Program-made: the position numbers and the translations under genes | From: Nocardioides deserti | GTDB lineage: Bacteria > Actinomycetota > Actinomycetes > Propionibacteriales > Nocardioidaceae | Direction: 5' to 3' | DNA length: 64,000 nucleotides | NCBI RefSeq assembly: GCF_014266025.1 | Contig: NZ_JACMYC010000011.1 | Location: 23,860-87,859, forward strand | The notes under the pieces: model-generated | Database searches by the model: none | Told to the model about the DNA's origin: nothing | What the model saw: the letters and a program-made list of their open reading frames with translations, nothing else | Shown here: positions 12,390-20,308 of the stretch, piece after piece | How the letters are laid out: each line of letters starts with the position of its first letter | Position numbering within the stretch: the first letter of the stretch is position 1

Positions 12390-12986
12390 ATGAGCCCGGG
12401 CAGTGGTGCGCACGAGGACGCCTTCCGGCGGCTGTACGCCGCGCACTTCGACGCCGTTCTCGGCTTCGCGCTGCGCCGGGTCGACCGCCCCGAGGACGCC
12501 GCCGATGTCGCCGCCGACACGTTCCTGGTCGCGTGGCGACGGCTCGCGCACGTGCCGGCCGAGCCGGAGGCGCGGCCGTGGCTGTACGGCGTGGCCCGCC
12601 GCGTCCTGGCCAACCACCGGCGGGGCGATGGGCGCCGCAGCGCCCTGGGCGACCGGCTGCGCCGCGAGCTGGCGACCGTGGCGCCCGACCCCAGCACGGA
12701 CGTCGTCCAGCGCGCGGACGTCACCGCGGCCATGGGCCGGTTGAGCGGCCGCGACCAGGAGGTCCTCGAGCTGCACCTGTGGGAGGGGCTCGAGCCACGG
12801 GAGATCGCGGAGGTGCTCGGCCTCACCACGGTCGTCGTGCGACCGCGGCTGTCGCGGGCGCGGGCCCGCCTGCGGGCGCTGCTACCCGAGGGGCCCGAGC
12901 CGGACGGTTCGGAGCCGCCGCGCAACGGTCCGGCCCCGGCCGGACATCTCCCCAGCACACCCCAGCTCACCCGGGAGGAGCGGTAG
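12390..12986 (+). CDS. ECF-type RNA polymerase sigma factor
   Basis: A 198-residue sigma-70 family protein with only regions 2 and 4. Region 2 is at about 10-75 (EDAADVAADTFLVAWRRL is the core-binding helix) and region 4 at about 115-170 (REIAEVLGLTTVVVRPRLSRARARL is the -35-binding helix-turn-helix). The C-terminal 25 residues are proline-rich and probably disordered. The next gene starts directly after its stop codon and encodes a one-helix membrane protein, the position normally held by an anti-sigma factor. The ATG at 12390 has a GAGCGAGG ribosome binding site. Confidence 0.92.
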   Translation: MSPGSGAHEDAFRRLYAAHFDAVLGFALRRVDRPEDAADVAADTFLVAWRRLAHVPAEPEARPWLYGVARRVLANHRRGDGRRSALGDRLRRELATVAPDPSTDVVQRADVTAAMGRLSGRDQEVLELHLWEGLEPREIAEVLGLTTVVVRPRLSRARARLRALLPEGPEPDGSEPPRNGPAPAGHLPSTPQLTREER

Positions 12987-14036
12987 ATGGACCCGAAGAT
13001 CAGCGACGACGCGGTCGGCCGGCTGCCGATCGCGTCCGGGCGGGCCGAGCTCTTGGAGGAGATCATGAGCACTCCCGTCACCGACCGCACGACCGCGCCC
13101 GACACCGCGGCCGCGCCGCGCCGCCGCACCGTCTGGCTGGTGCCGCTCGCCGCGGCCGCCGCCGTCGCGGTGGTCGCCACCGGGCCGCTGTGGTGGCCCT
13201 CCGGAGGCGAGCCGGCCTCCGCGCCCGGCGGACCGGCGGCGCAGTCCGGGGCCGAGGCCGCGGCCGACGCCCCGACGTACCGCGCCGTCCTGGACACGCC
13301 CGGCTGGCGCGTCACCCACGTCTACGAGGAGTCGGGCGGCAACGGCGGCGAGATCTCCTACCGGCGCGGGCAGACCTCCCTCGAGGTCCACTGGAGGCCG
13401 GGTTCGCTCTACGACGACTACGTCGAGGACCGCCGCGACATCGTCGACCCGCCCGCGGACGGCGAGCCGGTGGAGGTCCTCGGCCTCACCGCCCAGCTCT
13501 GGCCCTACAGCGCCGACGACCACACCGTCATCCGGCCGGTGGAGGACGGGTTCCTGCTCGAGGTCCGCGGCAGTGGGATGCCGCGCAGCGCGTTCGAGGA
13601 CCTGCTCGGCGAGCTGCGGCTCGTCGACGAGGCCGGGTTCGAGCAGGCGCTCCCCGACGAATTCGTGACGGCGAGCGAGCGCGACGCGGTGGTCGAGGAG
13701 ATGCTCGACGGCATTGCCGCGGCCAGTGGCCAGGAGCGCACGCAGGGCGAGGAGCAGCCGCCGATCACCTCCGACCAGGCCGACCGCTACCACCTCGGAG
13801 CGGAGGTCGCCGGGCAGGTCGCCTGCGCGTGGATCGAGGAGTTCCGCGCAGCCAACCAGGCCGGTGACCAGCAGCGCGCGCAGGAGGCCACGGACGTGCT
13901 GGCCAGCTCCCGGCAGTGGCCCGTGCTGCTGGACATGGATGCCCGCGGCGACTATCCCGAGGCTGTCTGGGACTACGCCGACCAGGTCGCCCGGGGCGAG
14001 GTCCCCGAGGGGTTCCGGGGCGGCCTCGGCTGCTGA
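12987..14036 (+). CDS. Membrane-anchored protein downstream of the ECF sigma factor
   Basis: A 349-residue protein whose ATG directly abuts the sigma factor stop, so the pair is surely co-transcribed. Residues 1-45 are cytoplasmic in character, with an RRR just before one membrane helix at about 48-67 (WLVPLAAAAAVAVVATGPLWW). The rest would be extracytoplasmic. The N-terminus ends with the LLEEIM segment seen in actinobacterial sigma-partner proteins, but no zinc anti-sigma motif (HxxxCxxC) is present. A role as membrane-anchored regulator or sensor for the sigma factor is inferred from position only. Confidence 0.7.
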   Translation: MDPKISDDAVGRLPIASGRAELLEEIMSTPVTDRTTAPDTAAAPRRRTVWLVPLAAAAAVAVVATGPLWWPSGGEPASAPGGPAAQSGAEAAADAPTYRAVLDTPGWRVTHVYEESGGNGGEISYRRGQTSLEVHWRPGSLYDDYVEDRRDIVDPPADGEPVEVLGLTAQLWPYSADDHTVIRPVEDGFLLEVRGSGMPRSAFEDLLGELRLVDEAGFEQALPDEFVTASERDAVVEEMLDGIAAASGQERTQGEEQPPITSDQADRYHLGAEVAGQVACAWIEEFRAANQAGDQQRAQEATDVLASSRQWPVLLDMDARGDYPEAVWDYADQVARGEVPEGFRGGLGC

Positions 14037-14052
14037 CCGACCCGCGGGACGC

Positions 14053-14090
14053 ACGAGGGCCCGGACACCGAGTGGTGTCCGGGCCCTCGT
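14053..14090. terminator. Bidirectional intrinsic terminator
   Basis: A perfect 17-bp stem (14053-14069 with 14074-14090) closes a GAGT tetraloop between two convergent genes. The loop is four bases and both arms are complete. It should terminate transcription from both sides. Confidence 0.85.
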
Positions 14091-14111
14091 CGTCGGCGCT
14101 GGAGCCGGCGA

Positions 14112-14543
14112 TCAGCTCTCGATCGCGGCCGGCTGCGCCTCGGGGGAGGCGGAGCCGATCTCGATCTTGCGCGGCTTGGCCTTCTCGGCGACGGGGACGA
14201 CCAGCCGCAGGACGCCGGCGTCGTACGACGCCTCGATGCGGTCGAGGTCGAGGTTGTCGCCGAGCACGAGCTGGCGGCTGAACGAGCCGCGGGTGCGCTC
14301 GGTGGCCAGCATCTGCCAGTCGCCGTTGTTGGGCATCCGCTCGGCGCGGACGGTCAGCACGTTCCGCTCGACGTCGAGGTCGATGCTCTCGCGGGCGACG
14401 CCCGGGAGGTCGAACTCGATGACGAACCGGTCGCCCTCCCGCCATGCGTCCATCGGCATGACGGCCGGGCGGTTGGTCGTCCCCAGCAGCTGCTGGGTCA
14501 GGCGGTCGAAGTCGCGGAACGGGTCGGTGGTGCGCAGCAACAT
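14112..14543 (-). CDS. Hsp20/alpha-crystallin family small heat shock protein
   Basis: A 143-residue holdase chaperone with the alpha-crystallin domain at about 35-125 ([20 protein letters not shown] at the start, the [13 protein letters not shown] strand near its end). A short N-terminal arm and a C-terminal tail with basic KAKPRKIEI follow the family pattern. Such oligomers bind unfolding proteins without ATP. The ATG at 14543 follows GAGGA by a normal distance. It is divergent from a MerR-type gene; in actinobacteria Hsp20 and chaperone genes are often under MerR-like repressors, so control by this neighbour is likely. Confidence 0.93.
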   Translation of the reverse strand: MLLRTTDPFRDFDRLTQQLLGTTNRPAVMPMDAWREGDRFVIEFDLPGVARESIDLDVERNVLTVRAERMPNNGDWQMLATERTRGSFSRQLVLGDNLDLDRIEASYDAGVLRLVVPVAEKAKPRKIEIGSASPEAQPAAIES

Positions 14544-14609
14544 GGGGTGTCCTCCTCGATCGTTCTCGTGGTGACGGCGCTGCGTCTGCGTGAGCCGCGT
14601 GGCCGTCGT

Positions 14610-14631
14610 ACCTGTATCAACGGTTACAGGT
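14610..14631. promoter_or_regulatory. Dyad in the hsp20/MerR intergenic region
   Basis: ACCTGTA (14610-14616) and TACAGGT (14625-14631) form a perfect inverted repeat with an 8-bp spacer, almost midway between the divergent hsp20 and MerR genes. MerR proteins bind dyads of this size. It differs in sequence from the HAIR box of HspR. Confidence 0.55.
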
Positions 14632-14666
14632 TTGTTGTATTCCATCTTTCCGTCAGAATCAAGCCC

Positions 14667-15008
14667 GTGAGTCCGGACCGCGAGCACGAGCGAGGCGTCT
14701 TCGCCATCTCCGTGGCGGCGGAGATGGTCTCGATGCAGATCCAGAACCTCCGCGTCTACGAGCGGCGCGGGCTCGTCGACCCCGACCGCACCGCCGGCGG
14801 CACGCGCCTCTACAGCCGCGCCGACATCGAGCGGCTGCACCGCATCCGCGACCTGCTCGCCGACGGGCTCAACCTCGCGGGGATCGGGCGGGTCCTCGCG
14901 CTGGAGGAGGAGGTACGCCGTCTCCGCGCGGCCAACGCCCGGCTGCGGGCGCGCGGGGGTCCGACGGGGCGACCGGCGCCGGAACAACGGCGCCCCGGCC
15001 ACGGTTGA
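14667..15008 (+). CDS. MerR family regulator, possibly HspR-like
   Basis: A 113-residue MerR-family protein. The winged helix-turn-helix occupies about residues 10-75: [32 protein letters not shown] is close to HspR and other heat-shock MerR proteins. A short coiled-coil, [19 protein letters not shown], follows at about 82-100 and would dimerise it. The GTG at 14667 is chosen because the family match begins there; longer starts lack homology. Its divergent neighbour is hsp20, its probable target. The effector region is very short, as in HspR. Confidence 0.85.
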   Translation: MSPDREHERGVFAISVAAEMVSMQIQNLRVYERRGLVDPDRTAGGTRLYSRADIERLHRIRDLLADGLNLAGIGRVLALEEEVRRLRAANARLRARGGPTGRPAPEQRRPGHG

Positions 15009-15015
15009 CCCGACC

Positions 15016-15468
15016 ATGACCACCGGACTGTGGGTGCTGATCGGCGCCGTCGTGCTCGCGCTCGCCGTGGGCGGGTGGCGGACGGTGGCCGACGGCCGGT
15101 TCGCGAGGAGGGGACGGGTGCGTGAGGACACGACGGGCGGCGCCGCGCAGTCCTCGGTGTGGACCGAGGTCGCGGCGGCGTTGCCCGACGTCGCACCGGG
15201 CGAGCGGGCCACGCTCCTGCAGTTCTCGACCGCCTTCTGCGCGCCCTGCCGCGTGACCCGCCGGACCCTGGGCGAGGTGGCCGACCTGGTGCCGGGCGTG
15301 GCCCACGTCGAGGTCGACGCCGAGCACCACCTCGAGCTGGTCCGCCGGCTCGGCGTGCTGCGCACCCCGACCACGCTGGTGCTCGACGCCGAGGGCCGCG
15401 AGGTCGCCCGGGCGGCGGGGGCCCCGCGCAAGGAGCAGGTGCTCGGCGCGCTCGGCGAGGCCGTCTAG
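15016..15468 (+). CDS. Membrane-anchored thioredoxin-like protein
   Basis: A 150-residue protein with an uncleaved N-terminal membrane helix (about 5-22) and a thioredoxin fold after residue 45. The active site is FCAPC, with Cys75 and Cys78, and a cis-proline appears in [10 protein letters not shown] near 116. Polarity of the flanks (RFARRGR after the helix) suggests the thioredoxin domain is cytoplasmic, although the other orientation is possible. It begins 7 bp after the MerR gene and may be co-transcribed with it. Its 3' end overlaps the AhpD-like gene by 4 bp on the opposite strand. Confidence 0.87.
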   Translation: MTTGLWVLIGAVVLALAVGGWRTVADGRFARRGRVREDTTGGAAQSSVWTEVAAALPDVAPGERATLLQFSTAFCAPCRVTRRTLGEVADLVPGVAHVEVDAEHHLELVRRLGVLRTPTTLVLDAEGREVARAAGAPRKEQVLGALGEAV

Positions 15469-16076
15469 GAGCGCTCGGCCGGCTCGTCGGGCTCGATCGG
15501 CCGGCCCCAGGTGATCGCGGCGACCACGCCGGGCGGGGCCGAGGCCCGCAGGCCGGCGTCCGGGCGGGCTCCCAGGGCGTCGTTGACGCTGGAGAAGGCG
15601 AGCCGCGCGGCGACGTACACCGTGGCGGCGACGACCTCGGCGTCGCTGAGCCCGACGGCGCGGAGCCGGTCGACGTCCTGCGCGGTCGTGCCGCTCGGGT
15701 CGCGGGCGACCGCGCGGGCCCAGGCGGCGAGCGCCTGCTCGCGGTCGTCGAGCCCCTCGTCGCTGCCGGCCAGCACGGCGACCGCCGTCGCCTCGCCGAC
15801 CTCGGCGGCCAGCCGGCCGCCCCAGGCCAGCGAGCAGTAGGCGTCGCCCATCGTGCTGGCGAGCGCGGTCACGAGCACTCCGCGGTCGCGCACCGAGAGG
15901 CCGGCGGCGTCGGCGGCGGAGGTGACGAGGGCGACGTACGCCCGGTGGACGTCGGGTTGGTGTGCCCAGACGCGGGTGAGGTTCATGACGAAGCCGTGCT
16001 CGGAGCGGTCGGCGTCGAGCATGGCGGCGACCGACGGGTGCGGGTCGGGGTCGCGGAGGAACGTCTCGGAGGCCAT
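15465..16076 (-). CDS. Carboxymuconolactone decarboxylase/AhpD-like protein
   Basis: A 203-residue all-helical protein of the AhpD/CMD superfamily. The usual ExxCxxC proton-relay motif is reduced to GDAYCSLAWG at about 97-106, leaving one cysteine, so peroxidase activity of the AhpD type is doubtful. A second CMD half follows, with the RAVGLSDAEVVAATVYVAARL helix near 140-165. It lies 13 bp downstream of the exporter gene on the same strand and could form an operon with it. The end overlaps the convergent thioredoxin gene by 4 bp. Confidence 0.75.
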   Translation of the reverse strand: MASETFLRDPDPHPSVAAMLDADRSEHGFVMNLTRVWAHQPDVHRAYVALVTSAADAAGLSVRDRGVLVTALASTMGDAYCSLAWGGRLAAEVGEATAVAVLAGSDEGLDDREQALAAWARAVARDPSGTTAQDVDRLRAVGLSDAEVVAATVYVAARLAFSSVNDALGARPDAGLRASAPPGVVAAITWGRPIEPDEPAERS

Positions 16077-16089
16077 GACCCATGAGACC

Positions 16090-17547
16090 TCATTCGTGCC
16101 GCTGCGACCAGACCGCCGCCGCGAGGGCTGCGCACAGCACGACCAGCGACGCGACCAGCGCGGCCCGCAGTGCGCCGCCGCCGGTGAACGGACCCATCGC
16201 CACGCCGTACGTCGTCATCAGCAGCGCCGCGCCGAGCGAGGAGCCGATCCGCTGCCCGGTCTGGAGGGCGGCGCCGGCGGCGCCCCCCATCCGGGGCGGG
16301 ACCTCCGCGAGGGTGAGCGTGAAGTTCGGCGAGATGACGCCGCCGCCGCCGACGCCGGCGAGGAACAGGCACGGCACGAGCGCCATCCAGATGTCGCCGC
16401 CGTCGTGCATCGGCGCGAGCCACGCCGTCAGCGCGGTGCCCGTCATCATCGTCACCAGCGCGACGACGGTCAGCGAGCGGCCGAACCGCGACACCAGGCG
16501 GCCCGAGATCGGCGCGGTGATCGCGGCGCCGACCGCGAACGGGGTCACGAGCAGTCCCGCCTGCAGCGGGGTCAGGTCGAGCTCGACCTGCAGGTGGACC
16601 GACAGCACGAGGAAGACGCCGGTGAACCCGGTGAAGTAGAGCGTGCCGATCGCCATGCCGGTGCTGTAGCCGGGCAGGCTGCGCAGCAGCGACACGTCGA
16701 GCAGCGGCGGCCGGCCCTGGCGCCGGAGCCGGGCCTCCCACCGGACGAAGCCCCAGCCGAGGACCGGGGCGCCGACGAGCAGCACCAGGGGGCGCAGCGC
16801 GCCGCTCTCCAGGCTCACGAGCGGGAAGAGCACGCACAGCACGGCGCCGCCGAGCAGCAGCGCGCCGGGCACGTCGATCCACGTGCCCGTGTCGTCGTCG
16901 CGTCGGTCGGGGCCCGGGACGATCACCGCGATCGCGACCAGGGCGGCCAGCCCGATGGGGACGTTGACGAGGAACAGCCAGCGCCACCCCTCCTCCTCGC
17001 CGGCGAGCGCGATGATCGCGCCGCCCAGCACCGGCCCGAGGGCCGAGGAGAGGGACACCGTGAAGCCGAAGGCGCCGAAGGCGCGGCCGCGCTCGGGGCC
17101 GCGGAAGAGCTGCTGGATGAGGCCGGAGTTCTGCGGCGTGAGCAGGCCCGCGGTCGCGCCCTGCGCCAGGCGGGCGGCGATGACGGTCTCGACGTTCGGC
17201 GCGAACCCGACCGCGGCGCTGGAGACGATGAACCCGGTCAGCCCGATCAGCATCAGCCGCCGTCGCCCGTAGGCGTCACCGAGGCGCCCGCCCGCGACGA
17301 GGGTCAGGCCGAACGCCAGCGCGTAGCCCGACACCACCCACTGGACCGTCCCGGTGGAGGTGTCCAGTCCCTCCTGCATCGAAGGGATCGCGACGTTGAC
17401 GATCGTGACGTCGAGCAGCGACATGAACCCGACGACGAGGGTGACGCCGAGGATCTTCCAGCGCCGCGGGTCGGGGGTGTGCGTCGCCTCCGACCGGTCG
17501 GCCGACTCCTCCGACACCTCGCGGGTGTGGATCCCCTCCTCGCTCAC
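16090..17547 (-). CDS. MFS transporter, DHA2-type drug exporter
   Basis: A 485-residue exporter with about 14 predicted helices. The first helix has LLDVTIVNVAIPSMQEGL, the DHA2 signature, and motif A is GRLGDAYGRRR near 88-98. The N-terminal 35 residues are acidic and cytoplasmic. It starts with GTG at 17547. The AhpD-like gene follows 13 bp downstream, which suggests a shared message. It is a different protein from the exporter at 154-1671; the two belong to the same subfamily but differ throughout. Confidence 0.88.
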   Translation of the reverse strand: MSEEGIHTREVSEESADRSEATHTPDPRRWKILGVTLVVGFMSLLDVTIVNVAIPSMQEGLDTSTGTVQWVVSGYALAFGLTLVAGGRLGDAYGRRRLMLIGLTGFIVSSAAVGFAPNVETVIAARLAQGATAGLLTPQNSGLIQQLFRGPERGRAFGAFGFTVSLSSALGPVLGGAIIALAGEEEGWRWLFLVNVPIGLAALVAIAVIVPGPDRRDDDTGTWIDVPGALLLGGAVLCVLFPLVSLESGALRPLVLLVGAPVLGWGFVRWEARLRRQGRPPLLDVSLLRSLPGYSTGMAIGTLYFTGFTGVFLVLSVHLQVELDLTPLQAGLLVTPFAVGAAITAPISGRLVSRFGRSLTVVALVTMMTGTALTAWLAPMHDGGDIWMALVPCLFLAGVGGGGVISPNFTLTLAEVPPRMGGAAGAALQTGQRIGSSLGAALLMTTYGVAMGPFTGGGALRAALVASLVVLCAALAAAVWSQRHE

Positions 17548-17667
17548 CGGGTCCCGTTGCCCCGTCCGGGTCCGGCTCAGTCACGCGTCGGACACACGTC
17601 CGCGCAGCGGTCGCAGCCGGCGGTCGGCGGTTTGGTGCAACGCCGCGCCGCCGTCGACCATGCGCCC

Positions 17668-18252
17668 ATGAGCCAGCCCGTCACCGTCTCGATCACCCGC
17701 ACGCTCGACCCCGGCCACGACGCGGAGATGCTCAGCTGGTTGCAGGCCGGCACGACCCTGGCCCAGCAGTTCCCCGGCTTCCTCGGCGCGGGCTGGGTCC
17801 GGCCGGAGGCTGGGTCGGACACCTGGCACATGCTCTACCGGTTCGCCGACGACACCTCGCTCCAGGCGTGGGAGCACTCGCCCCAGCGGCAGTGGTGGCG
17901 CTCCGCGGCCGCCGGGCTCGGCGTGGTCGAGTCGCGGGTCGAGCGGCGCACAGGGATCGAGGGCTGGTTCGACGACCCCGCGGCCCGCGACGTCGAGGAC
18001 CTCCGCGCGGTCGCGGCCGCCCCGCCGCGGTGGAAGCAGGCGTCGGTGATCTTCCTCGTCTTCTACCCGCTCAGCGTCCTGGTCAACTGGCTCGCCACCC
18101 CGGTCCTCGGCGACGTCTGGCTGCCGCTGCGCGTGCTCGTCGTCGTGCTGGTCATGACGCCGGTCATGACGTACGCCGCCCTCCCGTGGATGACCCGCCG
18201 CATGGAGTGGTGGCTCCACGGCCGCCCCGCCCCCTGGCGCACCGCTCGTTGA
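17668..18252 (+). CDS. ABM-domain protein with membrane anchor
   Basis: A 194-residue protein with an antibiotic biosynthesis monooxygenase-type ferredoxin-like fold at about 5-100 (FPGFLGAGWVRPEAG and WHMLYRFADD strands) and two C-terminal membrane helices at about 128-147 and 152-172. This ABM-plus-two-helix layout is seen in COG3224 proteins. Few are biochemically defined, so enzyme activity is not assured. The ATG at 17668 is used. It is divergent from the exporter gene with a 120-bp gap and ends close to a convergent HIT gene. Confidence 0.78.
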   Translation: MSQPVTVSITRTLDPGHDAEMLSWLQAGTTLAQQFPGFLGAGWVRPEAGSDTWHMLYRFADDTSLQAWEHSPQRQWWRSAAAGLGVVESRVERRTGIEGWFDDPAARDVEDLRAVAAAPPRWKQASVIFLVFYPLSVLVNWLATPVLGDVWLPLRVLVVVLVMTPVMTYAALPWMTRRMEWWLHGRPAPWRTAR

Positions 18253-18275
18253 CCGGCGCGCCGAGGCCGGGCAGG

Positions 18276-18890
18276 TCAGGCGCGGGCGGTGCCGCCCCAG
18301 TTGGCGAGCTTGGTGGCGACGGTGTGGAGGTCGGCGCGCCAGACGTCCTCGGGGCCGGGCGGGAGGATGTCGTCCCACTCCACGGCGTACGACCCGAGCA
18401 CGTCGGCGAGCCCGGCGGTGCGGGCGTGGAACCACAGGTGGAAGTGGGAGCCGCCGTCGCCCCAGCGGTTGACGTGGACGCGGCCGATGTTGTCGAGGCT
18501 GCCGACGATGCGCACGAGCCGGCTGGTGATCCGGCCGAGCTCGGAGGCGTGCTCGTCGTCGAGGTCGCCCGCGTCGAGGTGCTCGCGGGTGTGCAGCAGG
18601 AGCACGAGCGGCAGGCCGGACGGCGCACCGGGGTGGGTGAGCACCCACCTCTCGTCCTCCCAGACGACGCGCTCGGGGTCGAAGCCGGCGCACGACGAGC
18701 ACGGGCGGGACGGGTCCTCGCCCTCGCGGAGCGGCTCGGGCGCGGGCCGGCGCAGCGGGCGCGGGGCGACGCGGCCGTCGCGGACCTCCCAGGGGAAGAC
18801 GTCCCACTCGCCCGAGGGCGGCATGGGGAGGCGCCCGTCGGGGGCGTGCTGCAGGACGCGGGCGTGGACCTCGGCTGCGGACTCGGCCAT
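18276..18890 (-). CDS. HIT-like protein
   Basis: A 204-residue protein with a histidine-triad-like site, HFHLWFH at 149-155, in a domain that otherwise resembles HIT/GalT nucleotide hydrolases and transferases. A RPCSSCAGF segment near 64-72 suggests a structural metal or disulfide site. HIT proteins usually act on nucleotidyl phosphoramidates or dinucleoside polyphosphates. The spacing HxHxxxH is unusual and leaves the activity open. The gene is divergent from purC with 33 bp between starts; I see no separate regulatory element. Confidence 0.75.
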   Translation of the reverse strand: MAESAAEVHARVLQHAPDGRLPMPPSGEWDVFPWEVRDGRVAPRPLRRPAPEPLREGEDPSRPCSSCAGFDPERVVWEDERWVLTHPGAPSGLPLVLLLHTREHLDAGDLDDEHASELGRITSRLVRIVGSLDNIGRVHVNRWGDGGSHFHLWFHARTAGLADVLGSYAVEWDDILPPGPEDVWRADLHTVATKLANWGGTARA

Positions 18891-18911
18891 GGCCCCACTG
18901 TGCCACCGCAC

Positions 18912-18917
18912 TAGCCT
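18912..18917 (+). promoter_or_regulatory. -10 element, leaderless purC start
   Basis: TAGCCT ends 6 nt before the purC GTG. There is no ribosome binding site, so purC is probably translated from a leaderless message. Confidence 0.55.
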
Positions 18918-18923
18918 GACCGC

Positions 18924-19823
18924 GTGGCCGACCTCGGAGCGATCCCCGCAGCCCCGCCGATCGAGGGGGCGACGCACCTGCACTCGGGCAAGGTGCGCGA
19001 CCTCTACGAGCTGACCGAGGGCCCGTACGCCGGCGCGCTGCTCATGGTCGCGAGCGACCGGATCTCGGCGTACGACTTCATCCTCGACGCCACGATCCCC
19101 GACAAGGGCGAGATCCTCACCCGGATGTCGCTGTGGTGGTTCGGCCAGCTCGAGGACATCGTCCCCCACCACGTGCTCTCCACCGACGTGCCGGCGGCGG
19201 TCCGCGGCCGGGCGGTGGTCTGCGAGAAGCTGTCGATGTTCCCGGTCGAGTGCGTGGCTCGCGGCTACCTCACCGGCTCGGGCCTCAGCGACTACCGCGC
19301 GACCGGCGAGGTGTGCGGCAACCCGCTCCCCGAGGGGCTGGTGGACGGGTCGAGGCTGCCGGAGCCGATCTTCACGCCGGCGACGAAGGCGGACTTCGGC
19401 GAGCACGACGAGAACGTCGACCTCGACGCCGTCGCGGCCGTCGTCGGCCCCGGCGGTGCCGCCCGGCTGCGCGACCTGACCCTCGAGGTCTACGCCCGCG
19501 CCGAGTCGGTCGCGCGCGAGCAGGGGATCATCCTGGCCGACACCAAGCTGGAGTTCGGCGACCGCGCAGACGGCACGACGGTCCTCGGCGACGAGGTGCT
19601 GACGCCGGACTCGTCGCGGTTCTGGCCGCTCGCGGAGTGGCAGCCCGGCCGCACCCAGCCGTCGTACGACAAGCAGGTCGTCCGCAACTGGCTGACCTCG
19701 CCGGAGTCCGGCTGGGACCGGTCGTCGGGGGAGGCGCCGCCGCCGCTGCCGGCCGAGGTGGTCGAGCGGACGCGGGCGCGGTACGTCGAGGCGTACGAGC
19801 GGCTCACCGGCGAGCGCTGGTGA
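18924..19823 (+). CDS. purC: Phosphoribosylaminoimidazole-succinocarboxamide synthase (SAICAR synthetase)
   Basis: PurC joins CAIR to aspartate using ATP to form SAICAR, the substrate of PurB. The 299-residue protein has the SGKVRDLYE nucleotide-binding strand at about 20-28, the VASDRISAYDF motif near 44-54, and the ECVARGYLTGSG segment near 110-121. LADTKLEFG near 207-215 is also conserved. It starts with GTG at 18924, supported by a leaderless promoter. It is followed 7 bp later by an SRPBCC gene. Confidence 0.97.
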   Translation: MADLGAIPAAPPIEGATHLHSGKVRDLYELTEGPYAGALLMVASDRISAYDFILDATIPDKGEILTRMSLWWFGQLEDIVPHHVLSTDVPAAVRGRAVVCEKLSMFPVECVARGYLTGSGLSDYRATGEVCGNPLPEGLVDGSRLPEPIFTPATKADFGEHDENVDLDAVAAVVGPGGAARLRDLTLEVYARAESVAREQGIILADTKLEFGDRADGTTVLGDEVLTPDSSRFWPLAEWQPGRTQPSYDKQVVRNWLTSPESGWDRSSGEAPPPLPAEVVERTRARYVEAYERLTGERW

Positions 19824-19830
19824 GCAGGTC

Positions 19831-20262
19831 GTGAGCAGGTCGGTCCACTTCCCGGTGCCGCCGGAGGTGGTCTGCGACTACCTCGCCGACCCGGCCAACC
19901 GGGCGGAGTGGCAGTCGAGCCTGGCCCGCGTCGAGGACGTCGTGGGGGAGGTGGGCGTCGGCCAGACCTGGACCGACGTCACCGTGCCCGGCCTGCGCCC
20001 GCGGATGCGCACGACCGCGCTGGTGCGTCCGCAGCGGTGGGCCGAGACCGGCACCTGGGGCGCCTTCGAGGCCGACCTGGCGCTCGAGCTGGCGCCCGCG
20101 CCGGGCGGCGGCTGCGTGGTCACGGTGCGGATGGAGCTCCGCGGGCGCGGCCCCGCCGGCCTGCTCGCCCGCGCCCTCGGCGTGGTGTCCCCGGCGGCGG
20201 TCCGGTCCGACCTGCGCCGGGCGGCCCGGATCCTCGGGGAGCGGCACCCCACCGGCTCGTGA
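19831..20262 (+). CDS. SRPBCC family protein
   Basis: A 143-residue START/Bet v1-like protein. The N-terminal VHFPVPPEVVCDYLADPANRAEW (residues 5-27) is the common opening of polyketide-cyclase/dehydrase members in this superfamily, followed by alternating strands and a C-terminal helix. Such folds bind hydrophobic ligands; no catalytic residues are diagnostic. The GTG at 19831 lies 7 bp after purC, so it is probably expressed with purC although no functional link is evident. Confidence 0.82.
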   Translation: MSRSVHFPVPPEVVCDYLADPANRAEWQSSLARVEDVVGEVGVGQTWTDVTVPGLRPRMRTTALVRPQRWAETGTWGAFEADLALELAPAPGGGCVVTVRMELRGRGPAGLLARALGVVSPAAVRSDLRRAARILGERHPTGS

Positions 20263-20308
20263 CGGCTGGGTAGGTTGGCCTCCCCGACCGTCGTGATGGA
20301 GGCCACCT

